A DNA stretch of 64,000 nt from Scortum barcoo (GCA_023238725.1 CM041535.1:24853978-24917977), one strand, 5' to 3'. Shown: positions 28,584-41,000, numbered from the stretch's first letter. Made by a program: numbers and translations. The notes: generated by a model from the sequence alone, not told the origin.

Positions 28584-30708
28584 CTTTTCTCACTGATGGT
28601 TTCCTCTCAACAGGCCTGTCTGGGGATTTCTGAGCTGAGTCGAAAGCCGCCTTCATCTGTGCCACCTTCACCGACTGGCCCTGCTCGTCAGGTTTGGCTT
28701 CGGCTGGCCTCGGCCGGTCCTGGTGCTGCAGCTTCTCGTGCAGCTGGATGCTCTCCTTTATGAGCTCTGAGACAGGCCTAGATCTTGGAGCGCTTTGGGA
28801 TTTCTCCCTCAGTGAGACGCCGTTGTCTCTCTCTTTGCCGAGTTTTTTATCCGCCGTCACGTTTTCTGCGAGATCCCGCTTCATGCCTGCTGTGGCCTGG
28901 TTGCTTCCCTCTGGTTTTGGAGTGTCCTCAGAGGAGTCCTTCACCTCCTTCCTCTTCACAGTTTGATCATCTGAGCACACAGAGGCAGATAACTGCAGAT
29001 CAGCTTTGCTCTCTTTATCACTCTTTATTTGTGGAGGTGGTCTTGCAGCACTGTCGTCTGCCTTGTCAGCTGTCAGCGAGTGGCATGAGTCTGAAGTTTG
29101 CCCCTCACATTTTGAGGGTGGTGACCTCCCATCAGGTACTGAGAAAGGTGCAGATTCCTCAGCAGTCACCTCACATGACGCCCTCTCATGTGAAACAGCT
29201 GACTGTGCATTTTTCTTAGAAGGGCTTATGTTTGTTTTCAGGTCTGTGTCCTCCTCCTCTGAAGTATCTGTTGAGTCCATGTTCTTCTCTGAACTCTGAC
29301 AGTCAGATCTGGAATAACGTGATTTTGTGAACCAGCTCTCAGGCGTAGTATTTCTAACCACACTGGGCTGAAAACAAGGCGAGTCTGAGGTTGTGCTGTC
29401 AGCAGCGTCTGTCTGGTTCACCTCCAGGCCTTTAATGTGATGACCTTTGCCTGCGAGGTTTTCTTGAGGCGGTTTCTCTTTCAACCCCTTCATGTCACAC
29501 ACCGGCAAAGATGTTTTTACATCTGACTGGTCGATTCTTTCAGTGCTGTCAAGGATCGTCTTTGTAGTAACATCTGCTGCGTTGTTCACGGTGACCTCTT
29601 TTATCTCAGACATAGCTGGGGTTGCCTCCTTTCTGTTTCTCTTCAGCAGCTTCTCCAGAATAGAGCTGGGTTCAGCGGGTGAGTCTGGATTTGGCGCTGA
29701 GTCTGTCTTTTGATTTGTGTTTGTTTCGGCCGTGTCCATGTGGAGATAAGGCCTCACTGACTCCCTGTGATCATCGGTATCAGTGACCTTTGGTTTTACT
29801 GAAGAGTTCCCAACTGGCTTCACCTCACACGTTGGCGCTTCCTCTTTTGTGTTGTTCTCTGTTCTCTCTTTTGGAGGTCTACAGTGAATGGTATCACTCA
29901 TGTCCAATAGAGCCTCTTTCTGCAGACTGTTTTTCAAAGGATGTCGGGGTTGAGCCGTAGGCGGGCCCTTCCTCTCACTCAAGCAGCCCACTGTTCCTGC
30001 ACAGAGTTCAACGTCTTTATTTGCAAATTCAGCCGTGATAGCGTGCCTCTGATCTCGTTCAGCAGACGGTCCCTCACCTCCTGCATGAGCTCCACATCTG
30101 CTCATCCTCACCATCGCAGTGTCTTCTTCTGTGTTTTCATGTGAGTTTGCATCCTCAGAAGTAACAGGAAGGCCATACTTTGAAACTCCAGCTGAGAGGT
30201 TTTCATAGTGGATCTCCTCAGGCGGGACGGTTCCTTCATCCTCGTGCTCCATCTTGATCTTCCTCCCCTCGGTCTTCTTCCTCTCCCCTCTCGTGGTTTG
30301 GCTGAAGGGCTTGTACGCTCCAGTTCTTTCCTCAGTGCTCGCACCGCTCGTTTGGTTCTCGTCCGTCTCCTGTGGAACCAGCGGAGCGGTCCTGCCTCCT
30401 CCCCCTCCTCCCTCCTTTCCTGCAGCCCCTCCCTGTCTCACCTCCCTTGCAGCGAAAGGACTCACCCGCAACTTTATGTGCCTCTCGCTAGAAGGTGTTG
30501 TTGGCTCCTCGCCGAGGCTCCCGTCCAGATCCCGAGTGTCTGGCTCCCCTGAATTTTCCCCGGCCTCCTCCTTGCAGGAGCTTCCTCCTTCCATGACATC
30601 ACCTGTATGACTGCCTCCAGAGTCAGGGCCGGGCCTCGCCTCCTCCAACCCCTCACTAAGGGCCTGTTCTCCCCCCTCCAGTTTATCCTGGTTCTGTCCC
30701 ATACTGGT
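28584..30708 (-). CDS. coro1c: alternative coro1c coding exon: 706-residue N-terminal extension
   Basis: Acceptor TTTCTCCACAG ends at 30709. ATG at 30702-30700 has a good context (A at -3, G at +4). The frame stays open for 706 codons plus one G, then meets a perfect donor GTAAGT at 28583. That G plus the AT opening coro1c exon 2 makes GAT (Asp) and continues into [10 protein letters not shown], giving about 1180 aa. The extension is rich in E, K, S, T and P and is probably disordered. It has a Gly/Arg-rich patch near residue 130, an acidic Ser run (STDTSEEEDTD), and a more ordered end: RPVSELIKESIQLHEKLQ at 642-659 and SVKVAQMKAAFDSAQK at 677-692. I recognise no domain. If unspliced, the frame stops at 28495 after about 30 more residues. 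A separate gene with an unseen exon is the main alternative. Confidence 0.72.
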
Positions 30709-32566
30709 CTGTGGAGAAAGACATGCTGTTAGCCTCATAATCATGTGCAGTGGTGGCTCAGAAGTGTTTTTTCTTGTCTGTTGACCATCAGTGCACAATC
30801 ACAGCCTCTGTTACTCTGAACATCTCCACTCACATTTCCTGTTTAAAAAAAAAAAAAAAAACTCCAGACACCTGGGATTATCATCACGGTCCACACATTA
30901 GAGCTGGTTTCAGGCTGTCAGGGAAGAGACCGTGTAGCGTGCAGCAAACAACTCATAGTCACACAGGAGCTGCTTTCTTAAGGTATCTTATGACTTTTAC
31001 TGCTATAGTATACCCTCTGTTGGGTTATTCATGCACTTAGGATGTCCACAGTAGCTCAACTTACAGGCAAATTACAGTCACAGGATTTTGTAGCAACCTC
31101 ACTTGTGAATTTTAAGCACTTGTTTTTGACCGACAAGTGATTCAGCAGATTTATTTTCTGCATACGTTGATTTATTCCAATTTAAGATATGAATCCAAAT
31201 AATGCTCAGGACAACAGTGTTGAAATATAAAATCTTTGATCAATGTTTTGGACTTAATCGGCACGACAGCAGATAAGAACAACAGGACCACTGAGTCTGA
31301 CTAATTGATTAATCCATCTTTTTTTAGTATTGAAGGTTCACAAAGTCTTATGACAGTCTGTCAGCACTTCTTTCTCCTCCACTCCTTTCATCTGAAAAGT
31401 CAGCTTGTTTTCTCACACTTGTTGTCAAAAGGTTTTTGCTGATTTGCTTTCATGTGACCCAATTTATGTATTAGGCGCCAGTCAGTCCAGTCTTTTTATG
31501 CTCCCACATGTTACACCTATGAGGCCGAAGACACGAAGTATTCAAATCACTGATTATTGTGAACTTTGCATTAAATGAATCTAACTAGTTTTGTGTCTAA
31601 TTAGGCTCCTCCTGAGCTGTTCACTGCAGTTATTGCTCTTAAAACAACGACGTTGGTGTTTCTGATGCTGGTGGTGATTGATGGTAAAATGTAGGGGAGT
31701 ATTAGCAGTAGGAGGAGGTGGAAGGAGAGCAGCTGTTGCTAACAAGTAAGCAAAACTTTGGGCGAAACCAAAATGATCTGGCTGCAGGATACAAACATTT
31801 CCATGAAGCTGCTCTAATCGTTTAATAAGTTTTCAGCCACCAAACTGCAACAGTAAGCAGAGATTATGTTGAGGCACAATGAACAATGATGTGGACCATG
31901 AATCTGTTTCCTGTCTATAGCCTCATCCACTGCCGTCTGTGTGACAGCATATGACTGCTGTTGTCTTATCATCTGACAGGCCTGCACACTGGCCAGACAC
32001 ATGGCCGAGGGAGCTAATGTTATCACCACTGTGGCACAGCTGTGAGGGAAGATAGAAATATGCTGTTTTTTCGTGCTGTAATGCTGAGAAAGAGGAGAAA
32101 CACATAAAAACACAAAAAAAGCTGTTTTTTCTCCTCCTTTGAATCACATGGGCTGCTCAGGTTCAGTCCACAGCAGAGCTCAGAGGAATTTGCGCTCATT
32201 GATTAACCTCCACCTACTCTGTCAGTCAGTGTGGGGGAACCCCTTCCCTAAAGGCGGTCCACCCCCGTTAACAACCGCTCCATTATCCCGTCTCATCCTC
32301 CCTGAACGCCCAAAGTCAATCACTTGATCACCATGTGCTCTGCAGCCTCAACCTACAGGAATTCAAAAACAGTGAACCAGGAAACATCTTGCAAGCTTCA
32401 GCATCTGGAAGATAAACAACTTATCTTTTTCTCTACTCAGCTGTGGGCTTTCATTAATACAAGCCAATGAGCTGGGCACAGGCCCGGCTCACCACAGCTC
32501 GCTGCTCCTACAATGAGATGCATATAATATTGATCTCTAATCTCTAATCGTATGTTTGACACTTAC
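30709..32566. other. intron of the long coro1c transcript
   Basis: No coding signal. Poly(A) run near 30843-30860. It is bounded by a GTAAGT donor at 32566 and a CCACAG acceptor at 30709. Confidence 0.5.
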
Positions 32567-32586
32567 CAGTTGGACGTCGTAGCTGA

Positions 32587-32617
<31 letters not shown>

Positions 32618-32665
32618 AGGAGCGACAGAGTGCTCTTTGTTGGTTGTTTGGTGATGTTCAGTCCT
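32567..32665 (-). other. coro1c: 5' UTR exon of the long coro1c transcript
   Basis: A GTAAGT donor at 32566-32561 follows CCAACTG. The exon holds a (GA)n tract of about 28 nt and no ATG, so the first AUG of the spliced mRNA would be the one at 30702. The 5' end is placed about 30 nt below the TATA-like box and is an estimate. Confidence 0.55.
32590..32617. repeat. (CT)n microsatellite inside the proposed 5' UTR exon
   Basis: About 14 CT units, read as (GA)n in the mRNA. Length variation would alter the 5' UTR of the long coro1c transcript without touching coding sequence. Confidence 0.85.
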
Positions 32666-32690
32666 CCCTCAAATCCACAAGCAATGGGAG

Positions 32691-32730
32691 CCTTATATTA
32701 CATCCATGTGATGTCACAGCACATTTGACT
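32691..32730 (-). promoter_or_regulatory. coro1c: TATA-type promoter for the long coro1c transcript
   Basis: On the minus strand AATATAAGG (32698-32691) lies about 30 bp above the proposed start. Just upstream are two E-boxes, CACATG (32709-32704) and CAAATG (32726-32721), with a CRE-like TGACATCA between them. There is no CpG richness, unlike the main coro1c promoter, which suggests tissue-restricted use. Confidence 0.45.
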
Positions 32731-32878
32731 AACACAATCAGGGGGAATTCGGCCTCGTAGCTTTACTTGTGGCTGTCTCCGAAAACCTCGGAGAAGTCAT
32801 CTTTAACACCTCCATCTACGTCTTTGTTGGATTCAGACTCATGGAGAACGTGTTTTGATCCTGAGCTGAGATTTTTAG

Positions 32879-33965
32879 CAGTGCTGGAATATAACTGGAA
32901 TAGTCCATTTACTCAAGAACCTTACTTTAGTATAAACTTGAGCTATTTGCACTCAAGTATTTTCTTTTACTTCCCACTTTCTACTTCTACTCAACTACAT
33001 TTCAGAGAGAAAACTTTTTACTTCACGACAATGACATGATAGCTTTAGTTACTTTACAAATTAATATTTTTATAATATTTTTGCAAAACACAGGAAGAGC
33101 AATTAGTTTGGTGAATGAATGAAAGTGAAAAAATATGACATCAGTTATCAAAAGGCGATTACACTGAATAGTCTAAATGTGTGTGAGGTGACTGTTTTTT
33201 TTGCCCAAATTAACAAATGCTTCAGGACAGATCTATTTATGTATTTAATGTCGCCTGAAGTTATGTCAAACAGCAATATTAGGCCATCTTGGCTCATATG
33301 TAGAGTGTCTATTGGATTATGTAACATAACCATGTTCCCATAGGCACCCAGGAATCGAGTGAAGTTAAGAAAGAAAACTAAAGGAGGGTGAGAAGGCGCC
33401 TTTTCTCAGACTTTATCTGAGGGGAGGCCCACAGTCTCAGACTTTGAAAATAACTGGTTTACGTCATTTTTCATTTGCTGCTTCTGTCTTTAATTATTTT
33501 TATTATTTAATTATTTTGATTTCATTTTAACAATTTTAAGGTTTGGACTGTCCTACAGAACAAGCATTGTGAAGGTATTATTTTGGGCTCTGGGGCAATT
33601 GTTATGACATTTCTCACTGCTTTCAGAAGTTTTCAAATCTCAAATCATTTTATCAATGGAGAAAATAATCAACAGTTGCAATCCTGTACACAATAGGTCA
33701 AGAGAGCTCCACCTTAACAAACTACACCAGAAAAATCCTGCTTTCACATATTCATGTGAAATATCTAATTTTCAGAACAATAAAACAGTCATTTTCTGTA
33801 TTATGTGCTTTTATTTTTAAAACTTTAAGAACATTTTCCGGATTATGCTTTTGTATTTTTAGTTAAATGGCATTTTCAGTGCAGGACTTTTGCTTTTCAC
33901 AGAGCATTTTAACACTGTTGGTACTTTTACTTGAGTAAAGGACATGAATACTTCCTCCACCACTG
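32879..33965. mobile_element. hAT-like non-autonomous DNA transposon (about 1.09 kb)
   Basis: Left end CAGTGCTGGAATATAAC and right end, read inward, CAGTGGTGGAGGAAGTA are imperfect inverted repeats that also share TTACTCAAG about 30 bp in. The flanking 8-mers ATTTTTAG and TGTTTTAG match at 6 of 8, as for the 8-bp target duplication of hAT elements. No transposase frame is present. The ends resemble, from memory, a very common teleost repeat. A piece at 33540-33700 looks like another family inserted inside. Confidence 0.65.
33540..33700. repeat. fragment of second repeat family nested in the hAT-like element
   Basis: GTTTGGACTGTCCTACAGAA, then TTGGGCTCTGGGGCAATTGT and GAGAAAATAATCAACAGTTG, resembling the inner part of the family seen more completely at 53370-53702. 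Confidence 0.4.
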
Positions 33966-35309
33966 TGTTTTAGATACAGAAGATACTTAGATACTTTTCA
34001 ACATAGTAGTTCCTTGTTTATTTTTTTCCTTTATCTTTTTTAATCGTTGCTGTCCTTGTTTTAAACTGTGTGTATTTCTGAATTGAACAACTTAAAAACA
34101 ATCAAATTCCCTCTATGTGTACACATACTTGCCTGCTAAAGCTCATTCAGATTTTGACGTTATTTCCAAGTGGAAGTTGGGGACTATGTTATGACTGGTG
34201 CAGATCCTGACACTAAGAGTGAACTTTCTTATTTTTTCTTTTTCCCTTTCCCAACACCGTTTGTATATCTGTACTGCTGGGCTATATATAGATATAGATA
34301 TATATAGATAAGCAGGAGATGGTAACAGGCTGCTAAAGTCTGACTGCAGCCAACCTGGATACGTCCAGGAGTGTGGGAAATCATCTGACAAACAGCTTAG
34401 GCCTTTTTCTTTTGTTTCTCTTGGTCTCTATAGTAACATCCAAAACAGGATACGTCCTCAGATAATAAAACAAAAGTGGAGGTACGGCAGCCAAGAGCTC
34501 ACCGGCACAAGGAGGAAGAGGGGCCGGCCCACACCCAGAGACTGCAGACCGAAGGCTGCAGCGCTGACAGACAGACAGCCAGCAGTCCTCCTGTTGAAAT
34601 GTGATGCAGGTCACTCCCAGTCTTGTCTAGACAAAAAGCCAGTCTGTCTCTAATTAAAGATCATTATTAATTCAAGACAGACTACACATGCTTCTCGGCA
34701 CAGTCACTTTTACGAAGCTTCTGTCATTTAAATGTTTACATGCTTACAGTAGTCGGGCCCGTTAGTTTTCCATTTCACATTTCTGGAAATACCAGTCTCA
34801 GGTTTCATGCACACACGCAGAAAAAAATAGGCTGAGATGCTTTATACCAGTGTCAATTCAATTCACACACACACACACACACACACAACACTGAATAACA
34901 TGTTTGCTGCCTGAACGCCCCGCCACCACATGCTCTGCCGTGCACAGCGCCCACCATTCATTACAGACACACACAGTCATATATGAGGAACAAGAGCGTA
35001 TAACTTAAGTAATTCACTGATGTCATGAAAACAGTGACGGGAAGCCAAATGTTATATAACCTGGCTGCTAGAAAGCGTCCCGCCTGCCAAAGCATACAGA
35101 TGGGGGCATGATGATGTAATGTCAGGATGCACACACCATCACGGTCGAGTCACTGCGCAGATATGTAGTTATGACTGTGAAAGCTTCCCCATTCAGGAGG
35201 GTCTGAAACACAAGACACTCAGGGTGAACTTCTGATAGATGATATCCCCTCTATCCAGTTTTCTTTATCTAAATCATTCAAATATGAACTCACAAGTAAA
35301 AACAGGATC
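33966..35309. other. intergenic, between the hAT-like element and the ssh1 3' end
   Basis: No gene seen. A short (TA/GATA)-rich run lies near 34285 and a (CA)n microsatellite at 34864-34887. Confidence 0.5.
34864..34887. repeat. (CA)n microsatellite
   Basis: 12 units between coro1c and ssh1. Confidence 0.9.
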
Positions 35310-36898
35310 CATATTATGTAAAAGAAAAGTTTATTTCCATCATGAACACATACAGTACATTATTTTGACCAACATAAAAAGTGCAATATGCATTCAAACT
35401 ACAGCAATGTACAGTACAAAAGTTACTGCATACTTAAATATAAAAGGAAAATGGTTACAAAACTGTGAAGTAACCTATTGTGATCATTGTCACGTCAGGG
35501 TGACAAAAAGCTTTCAAACTCACTGATGATATGAGCAGAGAAGCTTAACAGCTATGAGCCCGATGACTCCTCTGAGTCGCTTTCGTTTCTCCCAAAAAAG
35601 GTGCAAAAAGATGTGACAGCATTTTAAACACGAACATGATTGACATTATGGTTCACACGTTTTGTACAGCGTCAACAGTGTTTCCAATTTGTCAAGACAG
35701 CCAAAGAACTTTGGTCTTTCACATTTCAAAGAGCACAAATGAGTTTTAAAATGTTGGCAACCTCCGAGGATGAGCTGATTTTAAGGTAAAGACAGTTTGG
35801 ATGTAAGATGTTTTGACGTTTTCTGTTCATATCTGGTCGTAAATGTTCAGATCACTTTAGCCTGGGAAAAACTCTCACCTACGTTACAGGATTTGACTGC
35901 CATGAATCCTCGCTTCCTGTCACACTAGGCGTTTGTATTATGATTTCAAGCCATGCAGCATGACTCCTCACTCTGCTCTCCCGAGAACATGGTAGGGAAT
36001 GATGAGGTCAATAACATTACTCTAATGTTATTTTGGAAGATAGCTTGCTGTGTACCAGTATTCACACATTGTTTTTTTTTTAAAGAAAGCAGTGCAAAGG
36101 AACAACAAACTCAGAATTGTTTTTGTTCTGTTTGTTGAAAACAGTGAGCAAGCCTCTGGCAAAACGAACAAACCATCCCACTCGCTCACTCGCAGACTCA
36201 CATATAGTTCTTTTTTTATGCATTAATGCATTAACACACCCCTCTGCATTCGAACGAGCTCAAAAACCGACTCCCTCACTTTTAATTCGACATCGGAGCT
36301 GAATCAAACTCTAGCCTGGCGCTCGTCTGAGAGAGAGAGAGAGCTTAATGAATGCAACATGAGGTAACCATTAATTTTACAACCTTCTAGCATCTAAAAC
36401 ATAAACTGTGCGGTAAACAACTCTACATTTATTAACACTTTCTTGTGTTCTGTAAAGCTCCACTGAGGGACTCAAGGTTATCGATGTGGTCTACTACTTC
36501 GTACCAGACGGGTAAAAATAATCTAAGTGCCGATGGATACCGTAGTGTGGTACATATCAGCTGTGTGGTTAAAGGTTATCGAGTGTCTTGTACCATCTCA
36601 TCCTGCAGTCTAACACACAGCTCTGTGCCTCTGGTCTCATAGGTAAGGCACTTGTTTGTCCATGAATCAAACCAAGTTAAGAGGTGAACTGATGGCTTTA
36701 CACGTTTGTCAGATACAGCAATATGACTTTCATCACTGTGAACAGCAGTTTGAGGAACAATGTGGCAGAGGAGAGCGAACGCTCCTCGTAACAACAGTTG
36801 GCATGTTTTCATTTGTTTCATTAGACTCGACTCTCCAGCCCTGCAGGGTGACGGAAGGGGGGGGTTGGGTGGAGCGTTTATAACCTCCACTTGATGTG
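35310..36898 (-). other. ssh1: ssh1 3' UTR
   Basis: About 1.6 kb downstream of the stop. Minus-strand AATAAA at 35335-35330 is the likely poly(A) signal; another candidate is near 36433. A short (GA)n lies at about 36330-36344. Confidence 0.5.
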
Positions 36899-38001
36899 TC
36901 AGCTTCTGGGTTCCCCCGGTAGCGCTCTCTCTGGAGTTTGCAGGTCTTTGCAGGGCCGGGGCAGAGCTGGTGCGGTGGGGGAGTCCCACTCCAGGCCGGG
37001 GTCTGGCTCTGGAGACAGCGAGAGGAGCAGTAGTGTTCCCGCGTCCGAGGAGCAGGCCGAGCACAGGTCCTCTGAGGAGAAGTTGAGGCTGCCCAACTTG
37101 GCCAGCGAGTTGGACCGCTTCAGCCTTGAGGGCACGGTCAGGCCCGCCAGACGCATGCGGGTCTCGATCTCCTGCGCCCTCTGCCGCACGTGAGGCCAGG
37201 TTTCCCCCTCACGCTGCGCAGACTGTCACTGCTGGAGCTGCGTGTCAGGGTGGAGCCATGAGGCGAGGAGGTGGGCGTAAGCAGCCCAGACCCCACCACC
37301 CCCAACAAGGCTTCATTGGTCAGTGGCACCACCAGTGGCTCTAACCGCACTTGGCATGGAGTAGAGGATTTAGGGAAGTCCCCGGAGAACCCAGAGAACT
37401 CCTCTTCCTCCTCAGTGTGATACGGGCTTTTTTTGGACCCTTGGCATGCGTGCAAAGGCTTCAGAGAGTGCAGGCTCTCCTGGGATAAACCTGAAAGTCT
37501 CTCTAGTCTCTCAGCACGCCGGCGGACCAGCCCAGACCTCTGCAGCTGCAAAAGGGACTCCTGCGGCTGGCCGATGTAACAGGCCACGCCGGGCTTCCCT
37601 TCCTCCAAATCCATGCTCATCAGCTCGGGGAGAGCATCCGAGGAAGCTGCAGGTTGACCTTTCTCACTCTCAGACTTCTCTTTCAGTAAATCCTCATCAT
37701 CCTTCGGCTGCGGTGAGTCTCTCGGCTGCTCGTCTCTGTCGAGTGGAGCAGTGGGCGGGGAGGCAGTGCAGTCGACACAGTCACACTGAGGGCCGCAGGG
37801 GAGCAGCAGGACCACCGAAGACATGTGGCTTTTAGAGGACGTATGGGACAGTGGGAGTGAAGCACTTGGGACCTCAGGAGGACTGGGGTTAAGGCAAAGC
37901 TTAGAAACCTGGGGAGGAGAGTTTTCTTTCTGCTTGGACTTAGAGTCCCACCGAGATGGAGTAGAAGCGTGAGCTGGAGGAGGGAGGGTGTAAGTTTTTT
38001 C
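36899..38001 (-). CDS. ssh1: ssh1 last coding exon, with frameshift
   Basis: Acceptor TTTATTCAG at 38002, phase 0. The frame reads through LQLQRSGLVRRRAERLERL and LTRSSSSDSLRSVRGKPGL, then hits two surplus bases (or one missing) at 37191-37190 and stops at 37140-37138. In the shifted frame, 37189-36899 continues with the conserved slingshot-1 block VRQRAQEIETRMRLAGLTV and LKRSNSLAKLGSL and ends at TGA 36901-36899. The 1103-nt exon is two bases over a whole number of codons, in line with a 2-nt excess. Confidence 0.9.
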
Positions 38002-41000
38002 CTGAATAAAGAAAGGAAAGAAAAAAAACACATTGGAGGGAGTGTGGTCATTTTGTCACTGGATTCAAGAAATTTTCATTCTAAATGTCAGTTAATTATT
38101 TAACTCAAACTCACACTGAAGTTTTGTGGACTGCTGCTAAAGTGGTTGTTGTTGTTGGAGTTTTCATTCAGGGTTGCCAGGTCCATCCCATTTCCCTCTG
38201 TATCCCCCTCTACTTCCACATCTTGCGTTTCCTCTCCGCCACCTCCTTCACCACCCCCTCCGTCATCTGGCTGCATGAGCACCTCCATCTCTGCTTCCTC
38301 CTTTTGCACCTCCTCCTCATCCTCCTCCTCCACCGTGCTGAACTCCAGCCTCAGACGCAGCTCCTCCAGAGGCTCAGGGCCCCGAGAGCACGTCTGGGCA
38401 GCAGTTCCCTCTGCTGAAGGCCCAAAATGTGGGAGGGGCAGGCCTTCACGCCCATCGAAGGCTTCATCATCCAGCAGGGCGTCCCGCTCCACGTCCTCGA
38501 TTTCTATAAAGACCTTCTCCATTCCGAGAAGCGGGGGGCCGCGCACAGGGGTCGACGGCTCGCTGTCCAACGCCGAGTCAGAGAGCCGGCGGAAATAGTA
38601 GTTGTTGTAGGCGGGGTCGATCTCCAGCGAAACAGTCCTGCAGGGGGAGGGACACGCAGCCCCCTTATCAGACAGCGCCTCCTCACAGCACGGAGACATC
38701 CCCGGCTCTGGAGTCAGGTGGCCCCCCTCCTCCCCTCCACAACACTGAGCCAACCCCTGCTGCCCCTCCACCATCTCACAGTCGGCGTCTGGATGCCACA
38801 GCTTGTTGTGACGCTGTTTACTGGAAATTACATAAATACAACGTACAGAAGTCAAAAAACAGGCCCACTGAGAAAAAAACTACTGGAAAACAACACTACA
38901 CACACACACACACACACAGGGGCAGTACCTAGCGTCCAGGATGCCCTCGTATTCAGCCAGCTGCCTCATGAAACCTGGGTTGGGCCGCGTGATGCTCCTC
39001 TTCTGCTTGACAAAGTTGTAAGCCTTCTCCAGCGACCAGCTGTACTCCTTCATGGCGTAAGCAATGACGGTGGAGGCGGACCGGCTGACACCCATCTTGC
39101 AGTGAACGAGACACTTGGAGTGGTTTTTCCTGTGGGGGAGAATTTAAAACACAATCAGAAAAAAAAAACGCAGATTGACAAAAAATTATCTTTGCTCAAG
39201 GTCCACTAAATCACTTTATCGAGGGAGTTCAAAAGCTTATCATGCTCTGCCTCAGCAGATCGAGCTTATTCAGTTGTCATGTTATTTAAAGAAGTAATAA
39301 TGAGTGGTTTGGGGGATGATGATGGATGGGGGGCATGTGGTTGAAAGCTCCAGAAAAATTTGCTACAGTGGACCTTGAGTTTAGATTTGTTTGTATACTA
39401 CTGCTTCTGACAGCAAGAATGAGCTTTCATGCACAATAAAAATAGATATTAGCTTGATATCCTTTTCTTTTTCTTGAAAATGCATTAACTTAAAGACTTC
39501 TACCATAATTTTCTTTAAGACTAAATAAATCTGGATCCTTAAAATACTAAAAAACATCTTTGAACTGAGAGTCAGCGAGTTTCCTGTAATGATGGGAAGT
39601 CTTCATAAACATACACGAGCAACATATTTATTTTCTTTTCAGGACTCACTTTGCTTTAACGATGAAGTTGTACGTTTCGTTCCAGTGAGCCAACAGGTCA
39701 GTGGCGTCTTCATCGTACACGCGTATGTTGTGATAACTGAATGTGCCCGGAAAGAAGTTGTCTATCTCCCTGGTAACGTTGAGGATATAGCCGACCCTGG
39801 GGAGGAAGAATAATATTAACCCGTCAGCAACATTCCTTCTTGCTCAAATCATAATGAAAATGTTTTTCGTGTGGTTATCTCAGCTCCTCCACAATATAAA
39901 ATAAATCACCCTGTCTCTTGCAGCTCCTCCAAATTAGATGCATTCCATTCGGATCCCTACAAACAAATGAGAAGAGATACAGTTTAGACTCTTTATGGGC
40001 TTGTTCTTTCTCCAAAAACAATCATTTCACAGGAAAGCGGTTTTCCTTTGGGACAGAGGGGGGAGGAAATTGTTTTATCTCTCAGTTATTCGCAGGAAAC
40101 AACAGATGTAACAGATGTTTCAGTGAGTGTGAGAGACGGCTGTCCCACCAGGTAGACGTGGTCGAAGATGAGAGTGGCTTTGTCCATCTGGCCCAGGATC
40201 AGCAGCATCTCGTTGTCGATGAACTCTTTGTACTCCTTCAGGTTGCAGTTCATGTGTTGTTCCAACTCCGTACGGATCTGACAAAAACACATTACACAGT
40301 ATATGTTGGTTTGTGTTATTGTCAGGTACTCTGTCACAGAGTGGAATAAATTTACTTTAAAATATTTGTCTAAAAAATGATGCTAACGTTATGTAAGTGT
40401 AAACTGAAACACAACTGTACCAGAGTTTGGGTAGGTTATACTTTTTTAAGTTTCTGTTTGCCACCACAAATAACATTGTCAGCTAATAATACATCCTATA
40501 CACGTGATAACTCATAACATAAAACAGTACAAATTATTTTCCTCTAATTACAAACTATTATAAAGTCTTATTCAAAAAACATCTGCAGAGTAACTTACAT
40601 AAAGGTTGTTTGTCCATATTTAGAGTAAAATGTAGATGCAGCAGTTTATTTCTGTGTGTGTGTGTGTGTATTATATAGTGTGTGCTATATTTACCTGTTT
40701 GCAGGTGACGTTCTCGAGGTCCTGGCACGTCATGATGCTTCTGAGTTTGGCTTTAATAAGGCACTCTGTCCTCTCTCTCTCTGAAGGCCTGCCAAAGATA
40801 AAGGCAAATTAAAATCTCACGCCATTACAAAAGTCCCTGAAATGTGCAGCTATTTCAGCAACAGTTTCAATCTTTCGTGTAAAGACTTCAATTCCAGTCG
40901 GTTCGTGTTTACTGACTTGTCAACGAACATGGTGGGCGAGTCCGGCCGTGTGGTCTCCAAGTCCTTCATGGCATTCCACTCGTTGATGCAGCTCTGCTCC

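Noticed and set aside
28551..30610. Several plus-strand open frames over 28.5-30.6 kb
   Set aside because: Antisense shadows of the long minus-strand exon.
34860..34890. CRISPR-like spaced repeats
   Set aside because: Simple CA microsatellite in a vertebrate genome.
37138..37200. A tiny intron hiding the ssh1 frameshift
   Set aside because: Only a 1-2 nt change is needed, and there is no GT..AG pair that would restore the frame.
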